From the NCBI GenBank assembly GCA_020052615.1, contig JAGVOT010000100.1, forward strand, positions 1 to 64,000: a stretch of 64,000 bases of DNA, given 5' to 3'. Under the pieces are notes generated by a model. That model was given only the letters and a program-made list of their open reading frames with translations. It had not been told where the DNA came from and searched no databases. The first letter of the stretch is position 1, and every line of letters starts with the position of its first letter. The stretch comes from Nitrospirota bacterium (GTDB lineage Bacteria > Nitrospirota > UBA9217). A program made the translations under genes and the position numbers. Positions 8,885 to 17,227 of this stretch are shown in pieces.

Positions 8885-9508
8885 CTAAAGTTCTATCGCG
8901 TTCAGCGCTGTATATATATAGAGGGTAAAGTCGTCCTGGATCCGGTCGTGGCGCATGGCGAAGTAGGGGGAGAGGTTCTCAAGGGTGAACTTCACCATTT
9001 CCTCTGGCGAGGTGTAGTGGAGTTCGGGGTCCTTGACCGGCGTGTGGGATGACAGTGCGTTCAGGGCCAGCCCTTTGTTGCAGTGCTTGAAAAGCGTGAC
9101 CAACGACTCTTTCATGTCATCGGCAACACCCGGTACGCGCAGGTTGAACACGCCGCAGATGACGATATAATCGAAAAAGCCTTCCAACTGGTCCTCATGG
9201 CCGTCCAGCACGCTGAACGTGCATTCGGGGTATTTCTTCTTTGCTAGTTCGATGAAGTTTTCGTTGATATCGACGCCCGTGTACTGCACGTCGAAACCGC
9301 GCCGCTTCAGGAACCGGTAAAAATCACCGGTGCCGCAGCCGTAGTCGAGGATGGTCGCCTTGTCCAGGTCGGGAGCGATCTCCGCCAGCGTGTGGTACCG
9401 CTTGAGCTGGCCCTGGGGGGTCCATCGGAGCGCCTCGGGCCGGTCGCCGAACTGTTTCAGGTGAAAGTTGTAAAAAGAGATCAGGTGTTCTTTGGAGTAA
9501 GGGTCCAT
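8885..9508 (-). CDS. Class I SAM-dependent methyltransferase
   Basis: A 207-residue cytoplasmic protein of the Methyltransf_11/25 type. Motif I is ILDYGCGTGDFYRFL (about 50-65), the acidic residue of motif II is in YTGVDINENFI, and motif III lies around FDYIVICGVFNL. These form the SAM-binding Rossmann core. The N-terminus (MDPYSKEHLISFYNFHLKQFGDRPEALRW) may be the substrate lid. The substrate is not recognisable. It is co-directional with the pilin gene 153 bp further on, but the gap holds a palindrome and the two may be transcribed separately. No strong Shine-Dalgarno site is visible. Confidence 0.82.
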   Translation of the reverse strand: MDPYSKEHLISFYNFHLKQFGDRPEALRWTPQGQLKRYHTLAEIAPDLDKATILDYGCGTGDFYRFLKRRGFDVQYTGVDINENFIELAKKKYPECTFSVLDGHEDQLEGFFDYIVICGVFNLRVPGVADDMKESLVTLFKHCNKGLALNALSSHTPVKDPELHYTSPEEMVKFTLENLSPYFAMRHDRIQDDFTLYIYTALNAIEL

Positions 9509-9667
9509 GGCCTGTTTTTCCGGGAGTTATTTTTTTCCAGTGTACGTCATCGGCCGCTGTTACCGCAAGACTTAATTTGAAAAAAAAATTTTCACGAGGT
9601 AGCATATTTGCGAGAGGACCGACAATTAAGACTATTGGCATCCTTATAACTTTTAGTAACGTTTTGC

Positions 9668-9696
9668 TTGACAAACTAACAGGGTTATCTTATCAT
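9668..9696 (+). promoter_or_regulatory. Sigma-70 promoter of the nuo operon
   Basis: TTGACA (9668-9673), a 17-bp spacer, TATCAT (9691-9696), about 72 bp upstream of the nuoA start. It is the best housekeeping-type promoter in the window and predicts a 5' leader of about 65 nt. No sigma-54 or obvious operator was seen around it. Confidence 0.82.
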
Positions 9697-9768
9697 GAGC
9701 GCGTTTTGCATGACTGCACTTTAGAAGTCCTGTTAATTTAAAATTTAATAAGAAGCGGGGGAGTGGCC

Positions 9769-10143
9769 ATGACTCCTGGATCGTACCTCCCGGGACATTT
9801 TCTTCCAGTCGCAATCTTTCTCTTCGTCGGCATCGCTGTCGGCGTCGGCATGCTGGTCTTCAGCAGGCTGGTCAGCCCCCGTCGGCCCTACCGGGAAAAG
9901 CTGATGACCTATGAGTCCGGCATCACCCCCTTTTCGGACGCTCACCAGAAATTCTCCATCCGCTACTACATCATCGCCATGCTGTTCCTCATATTCGATA
10001 TCGAAGCCGTGTTCCTCTATCCCTGGGCCGTTGCCTATGATCGCATCGGCCTCTATGGGCTCGTGGAGATGGTGATCTTCATTATCATTCTCCTCGTCGG
10101 CTACGTATACGCCTGGAAGAAGGGGGCGCTGGAATGGGAATAA
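9769..10143 (+). CDS. nuoA: NADH-quinone oxidoreductase subunit A
   Basis: Membrane subunit of complex I, 124 residues with three transmembrane helices. Typical motifs are [18 protein letters not shown], the conserved [26 protein letters not shown], and a C-terminal [13 protein letters not shown]. The ATG at 9769 is preferred over the GTG six bases earlier because GGGGGAG sits at proper spacing. It is first in a 14-gene operon and overlaps nuoB by 10 bp, implying translational coupling. Confidence 0.96.
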   Translation: MTPGSYLPGHFLPVAIFLFVGIAVGVGMLVFSRLVSPRRPYREKLMTYESGITPFSDAHQKFSIRYYIIAMLFLIFDIEAVFLYPWAVAYDRIGLYGLVEMVIFIIILLVGYVYAWKKGALEWE

Positions 10144-10613
10144 TCAACAACGTATTCGAAGAAGGATACATGACGACCAAGATCGACGAACTCCTGAACT
10201 ACATGCGGTCGTGCTCTGTCTGGCCCATGACCTTCGGTCTTGCCTGCTGCGCCATCGAGATGATCCAGTACTATTCAGCCCCGCAGCATGACTTTGACCG
10301 GTTCGGCACGGTGCCCAGGCCTTCGCCGCGCCAGTCCGACCTCCTCCTGGTCGCCGGGACGCTGACGAAGAAGATGGCGCCGATCGTGCGCCGTGTCTAT
10401 GACCAGATGCCCGAACCCCGCTATGTCATTGCCATGGGCAGCTGCGCCAGCTCCGGCGGCATCTTCAATACCTATAGCGTCGTCCAGGGGGTGGACAATA
10501 TCGTTCCGGTGGATGTGTATATCCCGGGATGCCCGCCCCGCCCGGAAGCGCTGATGTTCGGCATCATGAAGCTCCAGGAAAAGATCCGGAAGGAACACTA
10601 TATCCGGAAATAG
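10134..10613 (+). CDS. nuoB: NADH-quinone oxidoreductase subunit B
   Basis: Peripheral-arm subunit carrying iron-sulfur cluster N2, the last electron donor to quinone; 159 residues. The tandem cysteines are in [10 protein letters not shown], with the further ligands in MGSCASSGG and [10 protein letters not shown]. All four N2 ligands are therefore present. The start overlaps the end of nuoA. The short N-terminus ([23 protein letters not shown]) is normal for bacterial NuoB. Confidence 0.97.
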   Translation: MGIINNVFEEGYMTTKIDELLNYMRSCSVWPMTFGLACCAIEMIQYYSAPQHDFDRFGTVPRPSPRQSDLLLVAGTLTKKMAPIVRRVYDQMPEPRYVIAMGSCASSGGIFNTYSVVQGVDNIVPVDVYIPGCPPRPEALMFGIMKLQEKIRKEHYIRK

Positions 10614-10698
10614 CGGCAGCTGCGAAGCGGTGCCAGCTCCGGATGTTGTCTGTCACCTTGCGCGCAATTCCCAAAATGGCAGTTCGAAAGAGACGGCT

Positions 10699-11169
10699 AT
10701 GGATGCTGATCAGATAGCGAAAATGATCGAAGAGAAGTTCTCCGGCCAGGTCCAGGGTACCGTGACCCATGCCGGGCAGGTCGGCGTTATGCTCAAGAAG
10801 GACATGATCCGGGACATCTGCCGGTTCCTTCACGATGAGCCGTCGATACGCATGGACCATCTGGCGGACCTGACCGCCGTGGACTATTCCGCCTACCCCG
10901 GAGATGCGGGGCCGCGGTTCGAGGTGGTGTACAACCTGATCTCCACGGTTTACGGCCATCGCATCCGGTTAAAGGTCCGGGTGACCGAAGAAGAACCGAG
11001 GATCGATACGGTGACGTCCATCTGGCAGACGGCGAACTGGCACGAGCGCGAGACCTATGATCTCATGGGGATCATCTTTAACGGACATCCCGACCTTCGC
11101 CGCATCCTTCTTTCCGAGGACTGGGTGGGCCATCCGCTCCGCAAGGAATATCCGCTCAAGGGGTATTAA
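10699..11169 (+). CDS. nuoC: NADH-quinone oxidoreductase subunit C
   Basis: 30-kDa-type peripheral subunit, 156 residues, separate from NuoD rather than fused. It contains the family signature ERETYDLMGIIFNGHPDLRRIL and the C-terminal WVGHPLRKEYPLKGY. The ATG at 10699 (MDADQIAKMIEEKF) is chosen because the upstream in-frame stretch lacks homology-like sequence; the ribosome site (gaaagaga) is weak. An 85-bp gap separates it from nuoB. Confidence 0.95.
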   Translation: MDADQIAKMIEEKFSGQVQGTVTHAGQVGVMLKKDMIRDICRFLHDEPSIRMDHLADLTAVDYSAYPGDAGPRFEVVYNLISTVYGHRIRLKVRVTEEEPRIDTVTSIWQTANWHERETYDLMGIIFNGHPDLRRILLSEDWVGHPLRKEYPLKGY

Positions 11170-11291
11170 AACATCGTCCGGAAAATCCAGTCGACAGTCG
11201 ACGGTCAACAGCCTGAAGAAGAGACACGATAAACTACCGGCTGATGACTGACGACGGTTACTCTTTGACCAGCAGTATTTACGGTGAAAAA

Positions 11292-12491
11292 ATGTCATTG
11301 ACCAACGCGACCGAAAAAGAAATCGTCCAGAAAGAAATGACCATCAACATGGGTCCCCAGCATCCGGCCACCCACGGCGTGCTGCGTCTCGTGGTGGACC
11401 TGCAGGGCGAGACGGTCGTCGGAATCGATCCGCGGCCCGGCTATCTCCATCGCGGAATCGAAAAATGGATGGAGAGCCGTACCTACCACCAGATCATCCC
11501 CATCACCGACCGTCTGGAGTACATCACCTGCATGAACAACAATCTCGGCTGGGTCGTTGCGGTCGAGAAGCTGGCCGGGATCGTCGTCCCGGAGCGGGCG
11601 CAGTTCATCCGGATGCTCATGGCGGAGCTGACCAGGCTTTCCGGGCACCTCGTGTGGCTCGGCACCCATGCGCTCGACATCGGGGCCATGACGGTCTGCA
11701 TGTACACCCTGCGGGAGCGGGAGCTGATCCTCGATCTCACCGAGACCGTGACCGGCGCGCGCCAGACCGTAAGCTATGTCAGGATCGGCGGTTTGCGGAA
11801 CGATGTTCCGAGGGACTTCCTGGACAAATGCCGTGAGTTCACCGAGATCTTCCCCAAAAAGCTGGAAGATTACGACACCCTGATCCGGCAGAACCGCATC
11901 TGGCTCAAACGGACCAAGGGGATCGGCAAGTTCTCCGCCGAGGACGCCATAAACTACGGTCTGACCGGCGCAACGCTGCGCGGTTCGGGCGTGAACTACG
12001 ATCTGCGCAAGGTCGAGCCGTACGCGGCCTACGATAAGGTGGAGTTCGACGTGCCGCTCGGCACAGAGGGCGATGTCTATGCCCGGTATATCGTGCGGAT
12101 CAACGAAATGCGCCAGAGCGTCCGCATCATCAAGCAGTGCCTGGATATGCTGCCGGAGGGGCCCATCATGACCGCCGACCCGCGCTATGCGGTGCCCGAT
12201 AAGGCGACGGTCATGACGAACATGGAGGCGCTCGCGCACCAGTTCGTGCTGATGAGCAAGTGGGTGAACATGCCCAAAGGCGAGGTCTATGTGGCGACCG
12301 AGGCCCCCAAGGGCGAACTGGGCTTCTTTATCGTGAGCGACGGCAGCGGACGGCCGTACCGCGTGAAGATCCGCGCCCCATCGTTTGTGCACGTCGGCGC
12401 GCTTCCCAAGATGGTGACCGGACACATGGTGTCCGACGTGATCGCCTGTATCGGCACTATCGACATTGTGCTCGGAGAATGCGATCGGTAA
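11292..12491 (+). CDS. nuoD: NADH-quinone oxidoreductase subunit D
   Basis: 49-kDa subunit that forms the quinone site with NuoB; 399 residues. It carries TINMGPQHPATHGVLRLVVDL, GYLHRGIEKWMESRTYHQIIPITDRLEY, RIGGLRNDVP and the C-terminal DIVLGECDR. The start at 11292 (MSLTNATEKEIV) is selected as the closest ATG before the conserved core; the in-frame sequence before it is probably untranslated. The 122-bp gap after nuoC contains no other gene. Confidence 0.96.
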   Translation: MSLTNATEKEIVQKEMTINMGPQHPATHGVLRLVVDLQGETVVGIDPRPGYLHRGIEKWMESRTYHQIIPITDRLEYITCMNNNLGWVVAVEKLAGIVVPERAQFIRMLMAELTRLSGHLVWLGTHALDIGAMTVCMYTLRERELILDLTETVTGARQTVSYVRIGGLRNDVPRDFLDKCREFTEIFPKKLEDYDTLIRQNRIWLKRTKGIGKFSAEDAINYGLTGATLRGSGVNYDLRKVEPYAAYDKVEFDVPLGTEGDVYARYIVRINEMRQSVRIIKQCLDMLPEGPIMTADPRYAVPDKATVMTNMEALAHQFVLMSKWVNMPKGEVYVATEAPKGELGFFIVSDGSGRPYRVKIRAPSFVHVGALPKMVTGHMVSDVIACIGTIDIVLGECDR

Positions 12492-12515
12492 CAGGGGGGG
12501 AGAAAGGAACAAACC

Positions 12516-12995
12516 ATGGTCAAGGTAAAAGACATCGAGGAATTATCGCTGTTCAAAGGTTTGACGGGTGATGAACTAAAAGCCCTCGCCGAGATCGTTA
12601 CATCCGACACCTTCCCGGCCGGCAAACCGGTCTTTGAGGAGGGCGAGGTCACGTGCCCCTGCATCTACATCATCCAGAAAGGCAAAGTGGACGTCCAGAA
12701 GAGGAACAAGGACGGCGACGTTCTGACCCTGTCGGTGCAGCGAGAGGGGAGCTTTTTCGGCGAGCTGTCGTTCATTGACAACAAGCCCCATTCCGCGACG
12801 CTTACGACGGCAGCTGAGGAGTCCGTGGTGCTCAAGATCGACCGCGGAGATTTTGAGAAGTTTGTGCAGCGGTATCCCAATGGCGGCTACAAGGTCCTGA
12901 TGAACATCGTCCAGGACATTTCCCAGCTGGTCCGCCGGATGAACACCCAATACGTGGATATGGCCGGATACGTGTTCGGCAGGACAAAGAGGTAG
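12516..12995 (+). CDS. Stand-alone cyclic-nucleotide-binding-domain protein in the nuo operon
   Basis: A 159-residue protein consisting of one cNMP-binding (Crp N-terminal-like) beta-roll. It begins IEELSLFKGLTGDELKALAEI and contains VFEEGE..CPCIYIIQKGKVDVQK and the phosphate-binding-cassette-like stretch FFGELSFIDNKPHSATL. In Crp-type domains an Arg contacts the cyclic phosphate; here the corresponding region reads NKPHSAT, so cAMP binding is doubtful. No DNA-binding helix-turn-helix follows. The C-terminal helix (ISQLVRRMNTQYVDMAGYVF) ends the protein. The ribosome site gggggagaaagg precedes the ATG. It lies 24 bp after nuoD and 8 bp before nuoE, so it is co-transcribed with complex I. Its role is unknown; complex I assembly or activity control is a guess. 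Confidence 0.85.
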   Translation: MVKVKDIEELSLFKGLTGDELKALAEIVTSDTFPAGKPVFEEGEVTCPCIYIIQKGKVDVQKRNKDGDVLTLSVQREGSFFGELSFIDNKPHSATLTTAAEESVVLKIDRGDFEKFVQRYPNGGYKVLMNIVQDISQLVRRMNTQYVDMAGYVFGRTKR

Positions 12996-13003
12996 GCGAG
13001 AGT

Positions 13004-13522
13004 ATGAGCGACCAACACGAGGAAGCGCACTTCTGCCGGACTGCCGGTGAAAAGATCATGTTCAGTGACGCGATCATCGACGCGATCAAGAAGGTGCAGC
13101 AGCGCTATCCCGATCAGCAGGGCGCGGTGCTCCCGGCGCTCCACATCATCCAGAAGGAATACGGCAAGCTGACCTACGAGGCCATGCGGTTCGTCTCGCA
13201 GCAGCTCAGGGTCCCGGAGTCCGATGTTTTCGGCACGGCTACGTTCTATTCATTATACCGTTGGAAGAATCCCGGCAGGCACCAGATCCAGATCTGCCAT
13301 AACCTCTCCTGTTCGCTCCTGGGCGCGGAAACGATGATCAAGCATCTCGAGAAGAAGCTCGGCGTCTGCGAGGGCGAGGTCACCAAGGACGGAAGGTTCT
13401 CGTTCATCCGGATGGAGTGCATCGGGCGGTGCGACGGCGCGCCTGCCATGCTCGTGGGCGACGATTATCACGGCGAACTGACGCCGGAGAAGATCGACGA
13501 AATCCTGAAGAAATACGAGTAA
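13004..13522 (+). CDS. nuoE: NADH-quinone oxidoreductase subunit E
   Basis: 24-kDa-type thioredoxin-fold subunit of the NADH dehydrogenase module, carrying 2Fe-2S cluster N1a; 172 residues. The four ligands are in CHNLSC (C-x4-C) and CIGRC (C-x3-C). It also has VFGTATFYSLYRWKNPGRHQIQICHN and GAPAMLVGDDYHGELTPEKIDEIL. It follows the cNMP-domain gene by 8 bp. With nuoF and nuoG it shows that this complex I keeps the NADH-oxidising module. Confidence 0.95.
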   Translation: MSDQHEEAHFCRTAGEKIMFSDAIIDAIKKVQQRYPDQQGAVLPALHIIQKEYGKLTYEAMRFVSQQLRVPESDVFGTATFYSLYRWKNPGRHQIQICHNLSCSLLGAETMIKHLEKKLGVCEGEVTKDGRFSFIRMECIGRCDGAPAMLVGDDYHGELTPEKIDEILKKYE

Positions 13523-13526
13523 CTTC

Positions 13527-13557
13527 AATGCGGAATGCGGAGTGCGGAGTGCGGAAT
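13527..13557. repeat. gtgcgga short-period repeat between nuoE and nuoF
   Basis: aatgcgga, atgcggag, tgcggagt and gcggaata units run in tandem. Thirteen bases (gagtgcggaataa) are shared with the inverted repeat at 5049-5150. No matching right arm is obvious before nuoF. Confidence 0.6.
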
Positions 13558-13614
13558 AACAACCGTATACTGCACCGTCGGCAATCCGAGACGGATACCC
13601 GAGGGTAATTGCGA

Positions 13615-14874
13615 ATGGAAAAAATGCTCCTCAAACGGGTCGATATCCCGAACTCCGCGGACATCGATGTGGCCATGAAGAACGGGGCCTATTCCACGCT
13701 GGCGACGGCATTTGGAATGCGTCCGGTCGACGTGGTGAACGAGGTAAAACGGGCCAATCTGCGCGGCCGCGGCGGCGCCGGCTTCCCCACGGGTCTGAAG
13801 TGGGAGCTCTGCTCCCGGGTCCCGGGATCCCTGAAGTATCTCCTCTGCAATGCCGACGAGGGCGAGCCGGGTACGTTCAAGGACCGGTTCATTCTGCTGC
13901 AGGACCCTCATCTCCTTATTGAGGGCATGATCATTTCCGGTTTTGCCATCGGCGCCGAGCGTGGGTATATCTATCTCCGGTATGAATATCCGACGGCCCT
14001 CGTTGTCCTCGAGAAGGCCATCGAGCAGGCCTATGCGAAAGGGTATCTCGGAAAGAACATCCTCGGCAAAGGCGTGAACTTTGACCTCTCCGTGCACCGC
14101 GGCGCCGGGGCCTACATCTGCGGCGAGGAGACGGCGCTCATCGAATCCCTCGAAGGGAAGCGCGGCCAGCCCCGCATCCGTCCGCCGTTCCCGGCAAGCC
14201 AGGGTGCCTGGCGTAAACCCACGGTGATCAACAACGTGGAGACCCTTTCCAATATTCCGTACCTGATTGCCATGGGCGCCGACGCCTATGCCAAGATCGG
14301 CGCGGAGACCGCGCCGGGACCCAAGCTCTACGGCGTGAGCGGGATGGTGAACAAGCCGGGCGTGTACGAACTGCCCATGGGCACCACCCTTCGGGATATC
14401 ATCTACACCCACTGCGGCGGAGTCCGCGGCGGCAAGAAGCTCAAGGCGATCATCCCCGGCGGCGCTTCCACGCCCATCCTGACCGAACAGCATCTGGATG
14501 TGACTATGGATTTCAACTCGCTCGTCGCCGCGGGCTCCATGCTCGGCTCGGGCGCGGTGATGGTCATGGACGAGACGGTCAACATGGTGAACGTCGCCTA
14601 TGTCCTCGTCCGGTTCTTCGCCCACGAGTCCTGCGGCAAGTGCACACCCTGCCGCGAAGGGACCTCGTGGCTTTATCAGGTATATAAACGGCTGATGCAT
14701 GGAGAGGGCAAGCTTGACGATATCGACCTGCTCCTGTACATCTGTGACACCGTGAAGGGGAAGTGCTTCTGCCCGCTCGGTGAAGGCGCGATCCAGCCGG
14801 TCCTGTCGAGCATCAAGCATTTCCGCGGCGATTACGAGCAGTGGATCAAGAGCGGGAAGTCCGCTCACGTATAA
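13615..14874 (+). CDS. nuoF: NADH-quinone oxidoreductase subunit F
   Basis: 51-kDa flavoprotein that oxidises NADH, with FMN and 4Fe-4S cluster N3; 419 residues. It has the NADH site GRGGAGFPTGLKW, the FMN site CNADEGEPGTFKDR, a glycine-rich GAYICGEETALIESLEGK, and the cluster motif ESCGKCTPCREGTSWL with the distal Cys in CPLGEGA. The ATG at 13615 has GAGGGT 8 bp upstream and is preferred over the in-frame TTG at 13609. Confidence 0.96.
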   Translation: MEKMLLKRVDIPNSADIDVAMKNGAYSTLATAFGMRPVDVVNEVKRANLRGRGGAGFPTGLKWELCSRVPGSLKYLLCNADEGEPGTFKDRFILLQDPHLLIEGMIISGFAIGAERGYIYLRYEYPTALVVLEKAIEQAYAKGYLGKNILGKGVNFDLSVHRGAGAYICGEETALIESLEGKRGQPRIRPPFPASQGAWRKPTVINNVETLSNIPYLIAMGADAYAKIGAETAPGPKLYGVSGMVNKPGVYELPMGTTLRDIIYTHCGGVRGGKKLKAIIPGGASTPILTEQHLDVTMDFNSLVAAGSMLGSGAVMVMDETVNMVNVAYVLVRFFAHESCGKCTPCREGTSWLYQVYKRLMHGEGKLDDIDLLLYICDTVKGKCFCPLGEGAIQPVLSSIKHFRGDYEQWIKSGKSAHV

Positions 14875-14890
14875 CGGCTGATAACCACGG

Positions 14891-15006
14891 GTCCCGCTGC
14901 GCGGGACACACAGATGACGACAAACAGAATCATATTCGTTTCAATTGTTCGTACATTCGCACAGTGAATTGCTTTAACCGTGTGCGGCGAAGCCGCCTGT
15001 GGTTAA
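14891..15006. repeat. Paired hairpins between nuoF and nuoG
   Basis: GTCCCGC-tgc-GCGGGAC (14891-14907) is a perfect 7-bp hairpin. TTAACC-gtgt-GCGGC-gaa-GCCGC-ctgt-GGTTAA (14974-15006) is a second stem with an internal loop. The flanks ataaccacgg (14881) and tgtggttaa (14998) are also mutually complementary. This is an insert inside the operon with no coding potential. Confidence 0.7.
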
Positions 15007-15037
15007 AAGATCAAGTTTTGAGTAAGGTCGACTACCT

Positions 15038-17218
15038 ATGGAAAACACCGTAACAGTAACCATCGACGGCATAACGGTCAAGGTAAAGCCCACGGCCACC
15101 ATTCTCGAGGCGGCTAAGGCCGCGGGGGTGCGCATCCCCGTTCTGTGCGCCGATGACAAGCTCCATCCCTATGGATCGTGCAGGATCTGCATCGTGGAGA
15201 TCGAGAAGTCTCCCCGGAAGTTCACGCCGTCCTGCACCACGCCGGTGACCGACAACATGTCGGTCAAGACCATGACGCCGGACCTCGCCGAGGCCCGCAA
15301 GCGCATCCTCGAACTTCTGCTGAACAACCATCCCCTCGATTGCCCGATCTGCGACAAGGCGGGCAGCTGCCAGCTCCAGGACCTGGTCCACGAGTATGGG
15401 CTGGGGCCGAGCAAATTCACCGAGAAGAAGCGCACCGTCGCGCCAAGCTATCATTCCAATGTCATCGACCGCGAGGTCAGCCGGTGCGTCCTCTGCGGCA
15501 AATGCGTGCGGGTCTGCCGCGAGCAGAACGCCGTGGGCGAGCTTGCCTTCACCCGCCGCGGCGATAAATCCAAGGTCAGCACCGACTTCGATCAGCCGCT
15601 GGACTGCGAGTTCTGCGGCGAATGCGTCGAGATCTGCCCGGTGGGAGCGCTTACCACCAAGCAGTTCAAGTTCAAGGGACGTACCTGGAACCTGGAGCGG
15701 ATCCAGTCGGTCTGCAACTATTGCGGCTGCGGCTGCCGGACCTCCTTCGAGACCCGCCTGGGCAGGATCGTGCGGGTGAGGTCGGGCGCGAGGAACTACC
15801 TCTGCAGCAAAGGCCGGTTCGGCTGGGATGCCGTCCATCATCAGGACCGTCTTACGACCCCCCTGGTGCGGGTCTCCGGTGAGCTCGTGCCTGCCACGTG
15901 GGACGAGGCCCTTGCGATGGTCGTTACGAATCTGAACGTCATCAAGAATAAAAAAGGCGCCGACAGCATCGGCGGCCTCGGCTCGGTTCGGACTACCAAT
16001 GAAGAGAGCTACCTCTTCCAGAAGTTCATGCGCACTGTGGTGGGGACCAACAATGTCGACCTGCTGGCCCGGCTCAAGGTCCCGAAAGGCCTGAACACCG
16101 TATTCTTTTCCGGCGAGCTGTCGAAGATCAGCGATCATGATGCGGTCCTTGTCCTGGACGGCGACGTGGGCGAGCTCAACCCCCTGATGGGCATCGAGAT
16201 CGTCCGTGCCGTGAACAGGAACTACAAAAAACTGGTCCTCGTGAACAGCGGCTTCAACAAGTTCAACCGTCTGGCCTCGGTGGTCCTGGACTACCTTGCG
16301 CCTGAGGCGGCGCTCGCGGACCTTCTTCCGGCCATGAAATCCGGAAAGGGAGGGGACCGCGTTGTGGCTGCAGCGGCCATCCTGAAAGAGGCTGCCAGCG
16401 TAGCCGTCATCATCCCCGGCCGGACGACGGACAAGGAATTCTCCCAGATCAAAGAACTGCTTTCCCTTCTCAAGGGGGTCACGACCTATCCCATCGTTCG
16501 CCGGAGCAACCTGCAGGGGGCCATGGACATGGGTGTTCTGCCCGATTACTACCCGGGCTACCAGAAGGTCGGTTCGGATACGATGAACCGGTTCGCAGGG
16601 TCCTGGGACGCCATCCTGCCCGAGGCTCCGGGTCTGAACGCGCTGGAGATGCTGGCTGGGATCAAGACCGGCAAGGTTTCCGCGCTCTATATCATGGGTG
16701 ACGATCCGGCCGGAAGTGACAGGGGTCTGAAGGACATCCTGAACAAACTGGAGTTCCTTGTGGTACAGGATATCTTCTTGACCGAGACCGCTAAGCTTGC
16801 CGACGTCGTCCTCCCGGCCTGCAGCTGGGCGGAAAAGTACGGGACCGTTACGAGCCTTGAGCGGCGGCTTCAGCAGGTGAGCCGCGCTGAAGAGCCCCTT
16901 GGCGAGTCAAAGCCGGACTGGGACATTATCCAGACCCTGGCCAGGAAGATGGGCGGCCCAATGCATTACGGAACGCCGGCCGATATCTTGAACGAGATCA
17001 GGTCGATGGTCCCGCTGTATGCCGACCTCGCAATGGGCGGCATCTGGGCGCGTGAACGATCACCGTTGGCCGGCGCCGACATGGATCTGTCCCTGTGGTC
17101 GGATACGGTCATGAAGAACGAAGTGATCACCGCGGACCGATTGCTGTTCTCCTCGGGGACGATGATCGGCCGGTCCAGGGAGATCAGTACGCTCTGCCGG
17201 ACCAAGGCTGAGGTATAG
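15038..17218 (+). CDS. nuoG: NADH-quinone oxidoreductase subunit G
   Basis: 75-kDa-type iron-sulfur subunit, 726 residues. The N-terminal 2Fe-2S domain has ligands in LCADDKLHPYGSCRIC and FTPSC. The His-Cys cluster follows (NHPLDCPICDKAGSC), then two 4Fe-4S sets (CVLCGKCVRVC and CEFCGECVEICP). The molybdopterin-oxidoreductase-like domain opens with CNYCGCGC...YLCSKGRFGWD, so the N7-type cluster ligands are present. The C-terminal half keeps the fold (VLPACSWAEKYGTVTSLERRLQ) without an active-site molybdenum ligand, as usual. It is shorter than the enterobacterial form (about 900). Confidence 0.95.
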   Translation: MENTVTVTIDGITVKVKPTATILEAAKAAGVRIPVLCADDKLHPYGSCRICIVEIEKSPRKFTPSCTTPVTDNMSVKTMTPDLAEARKRILELLLNNHPLDCPICDKAGSCQLQDLVHEYGLGPSKFTEKKRTVAPSYHSNVIDREVSRCVLCGKCVRVCREQNAVGELAFTRRGDKSKVSTDFDQPLDCEFCGECVEICPVGALTTKQFKFKGRTWNLERIQSVCNYCGCGCRTSFETRLGRIVRVRSGARNYLCSKGRFGWDAVHHQDRLTTPLVRVSGELVPATWDEALAMVVTNLNVIKNKKGADSIGGLGSVRTTNEESYLFQKFMRTVVGTNNVDLLARLKVPKGLNTVFFSGELSKISDHDAVLVLDGDVGELNPLMGIEIVRAVNRNYKKLVLVNSGFNKFNRLASVVLDYLAPEAALADLLPAMKSGKGGDRVVAAAAILKEAASVAVIIPGRTTDKEFSQIKELLSLLKGVTTYPIVRRSNLQGAMDMGVLPDYYPGYQKVGSDTMNRFAGSWDAILPEAPGLNALEMLAGIKTGKVSALYIMGDDPAGSDRGLKDILNKLEFLVVQDIFLTETAKLADVVLPACSWAEKYGTVTSLERRLQQVSRAEEPLGESKPDWDIIQTLARKMGGPMHYGTPADILNEIRSMVPLYADLAMGGIWARERSPLAGADMDLSLWSDTVMKNEVITADRLLFSSGTMIGRSREISTLCRTKAEV

Positions 17219-17227
17219 GAGCGGACC

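Noticed and set aside
10636-11169. Longer NuoC start at 10630
   Set aside because: The added residues (PAPDVVCHLARNSQ) are not NuoC-like. The ATG at 10699 matches the usual N-terminus.
13525-14868. 447-codon minus-strand frame opposite nuoF
   Set aside because: NuoF motifs are complete on the + strand. The minus frame has no domain signal.
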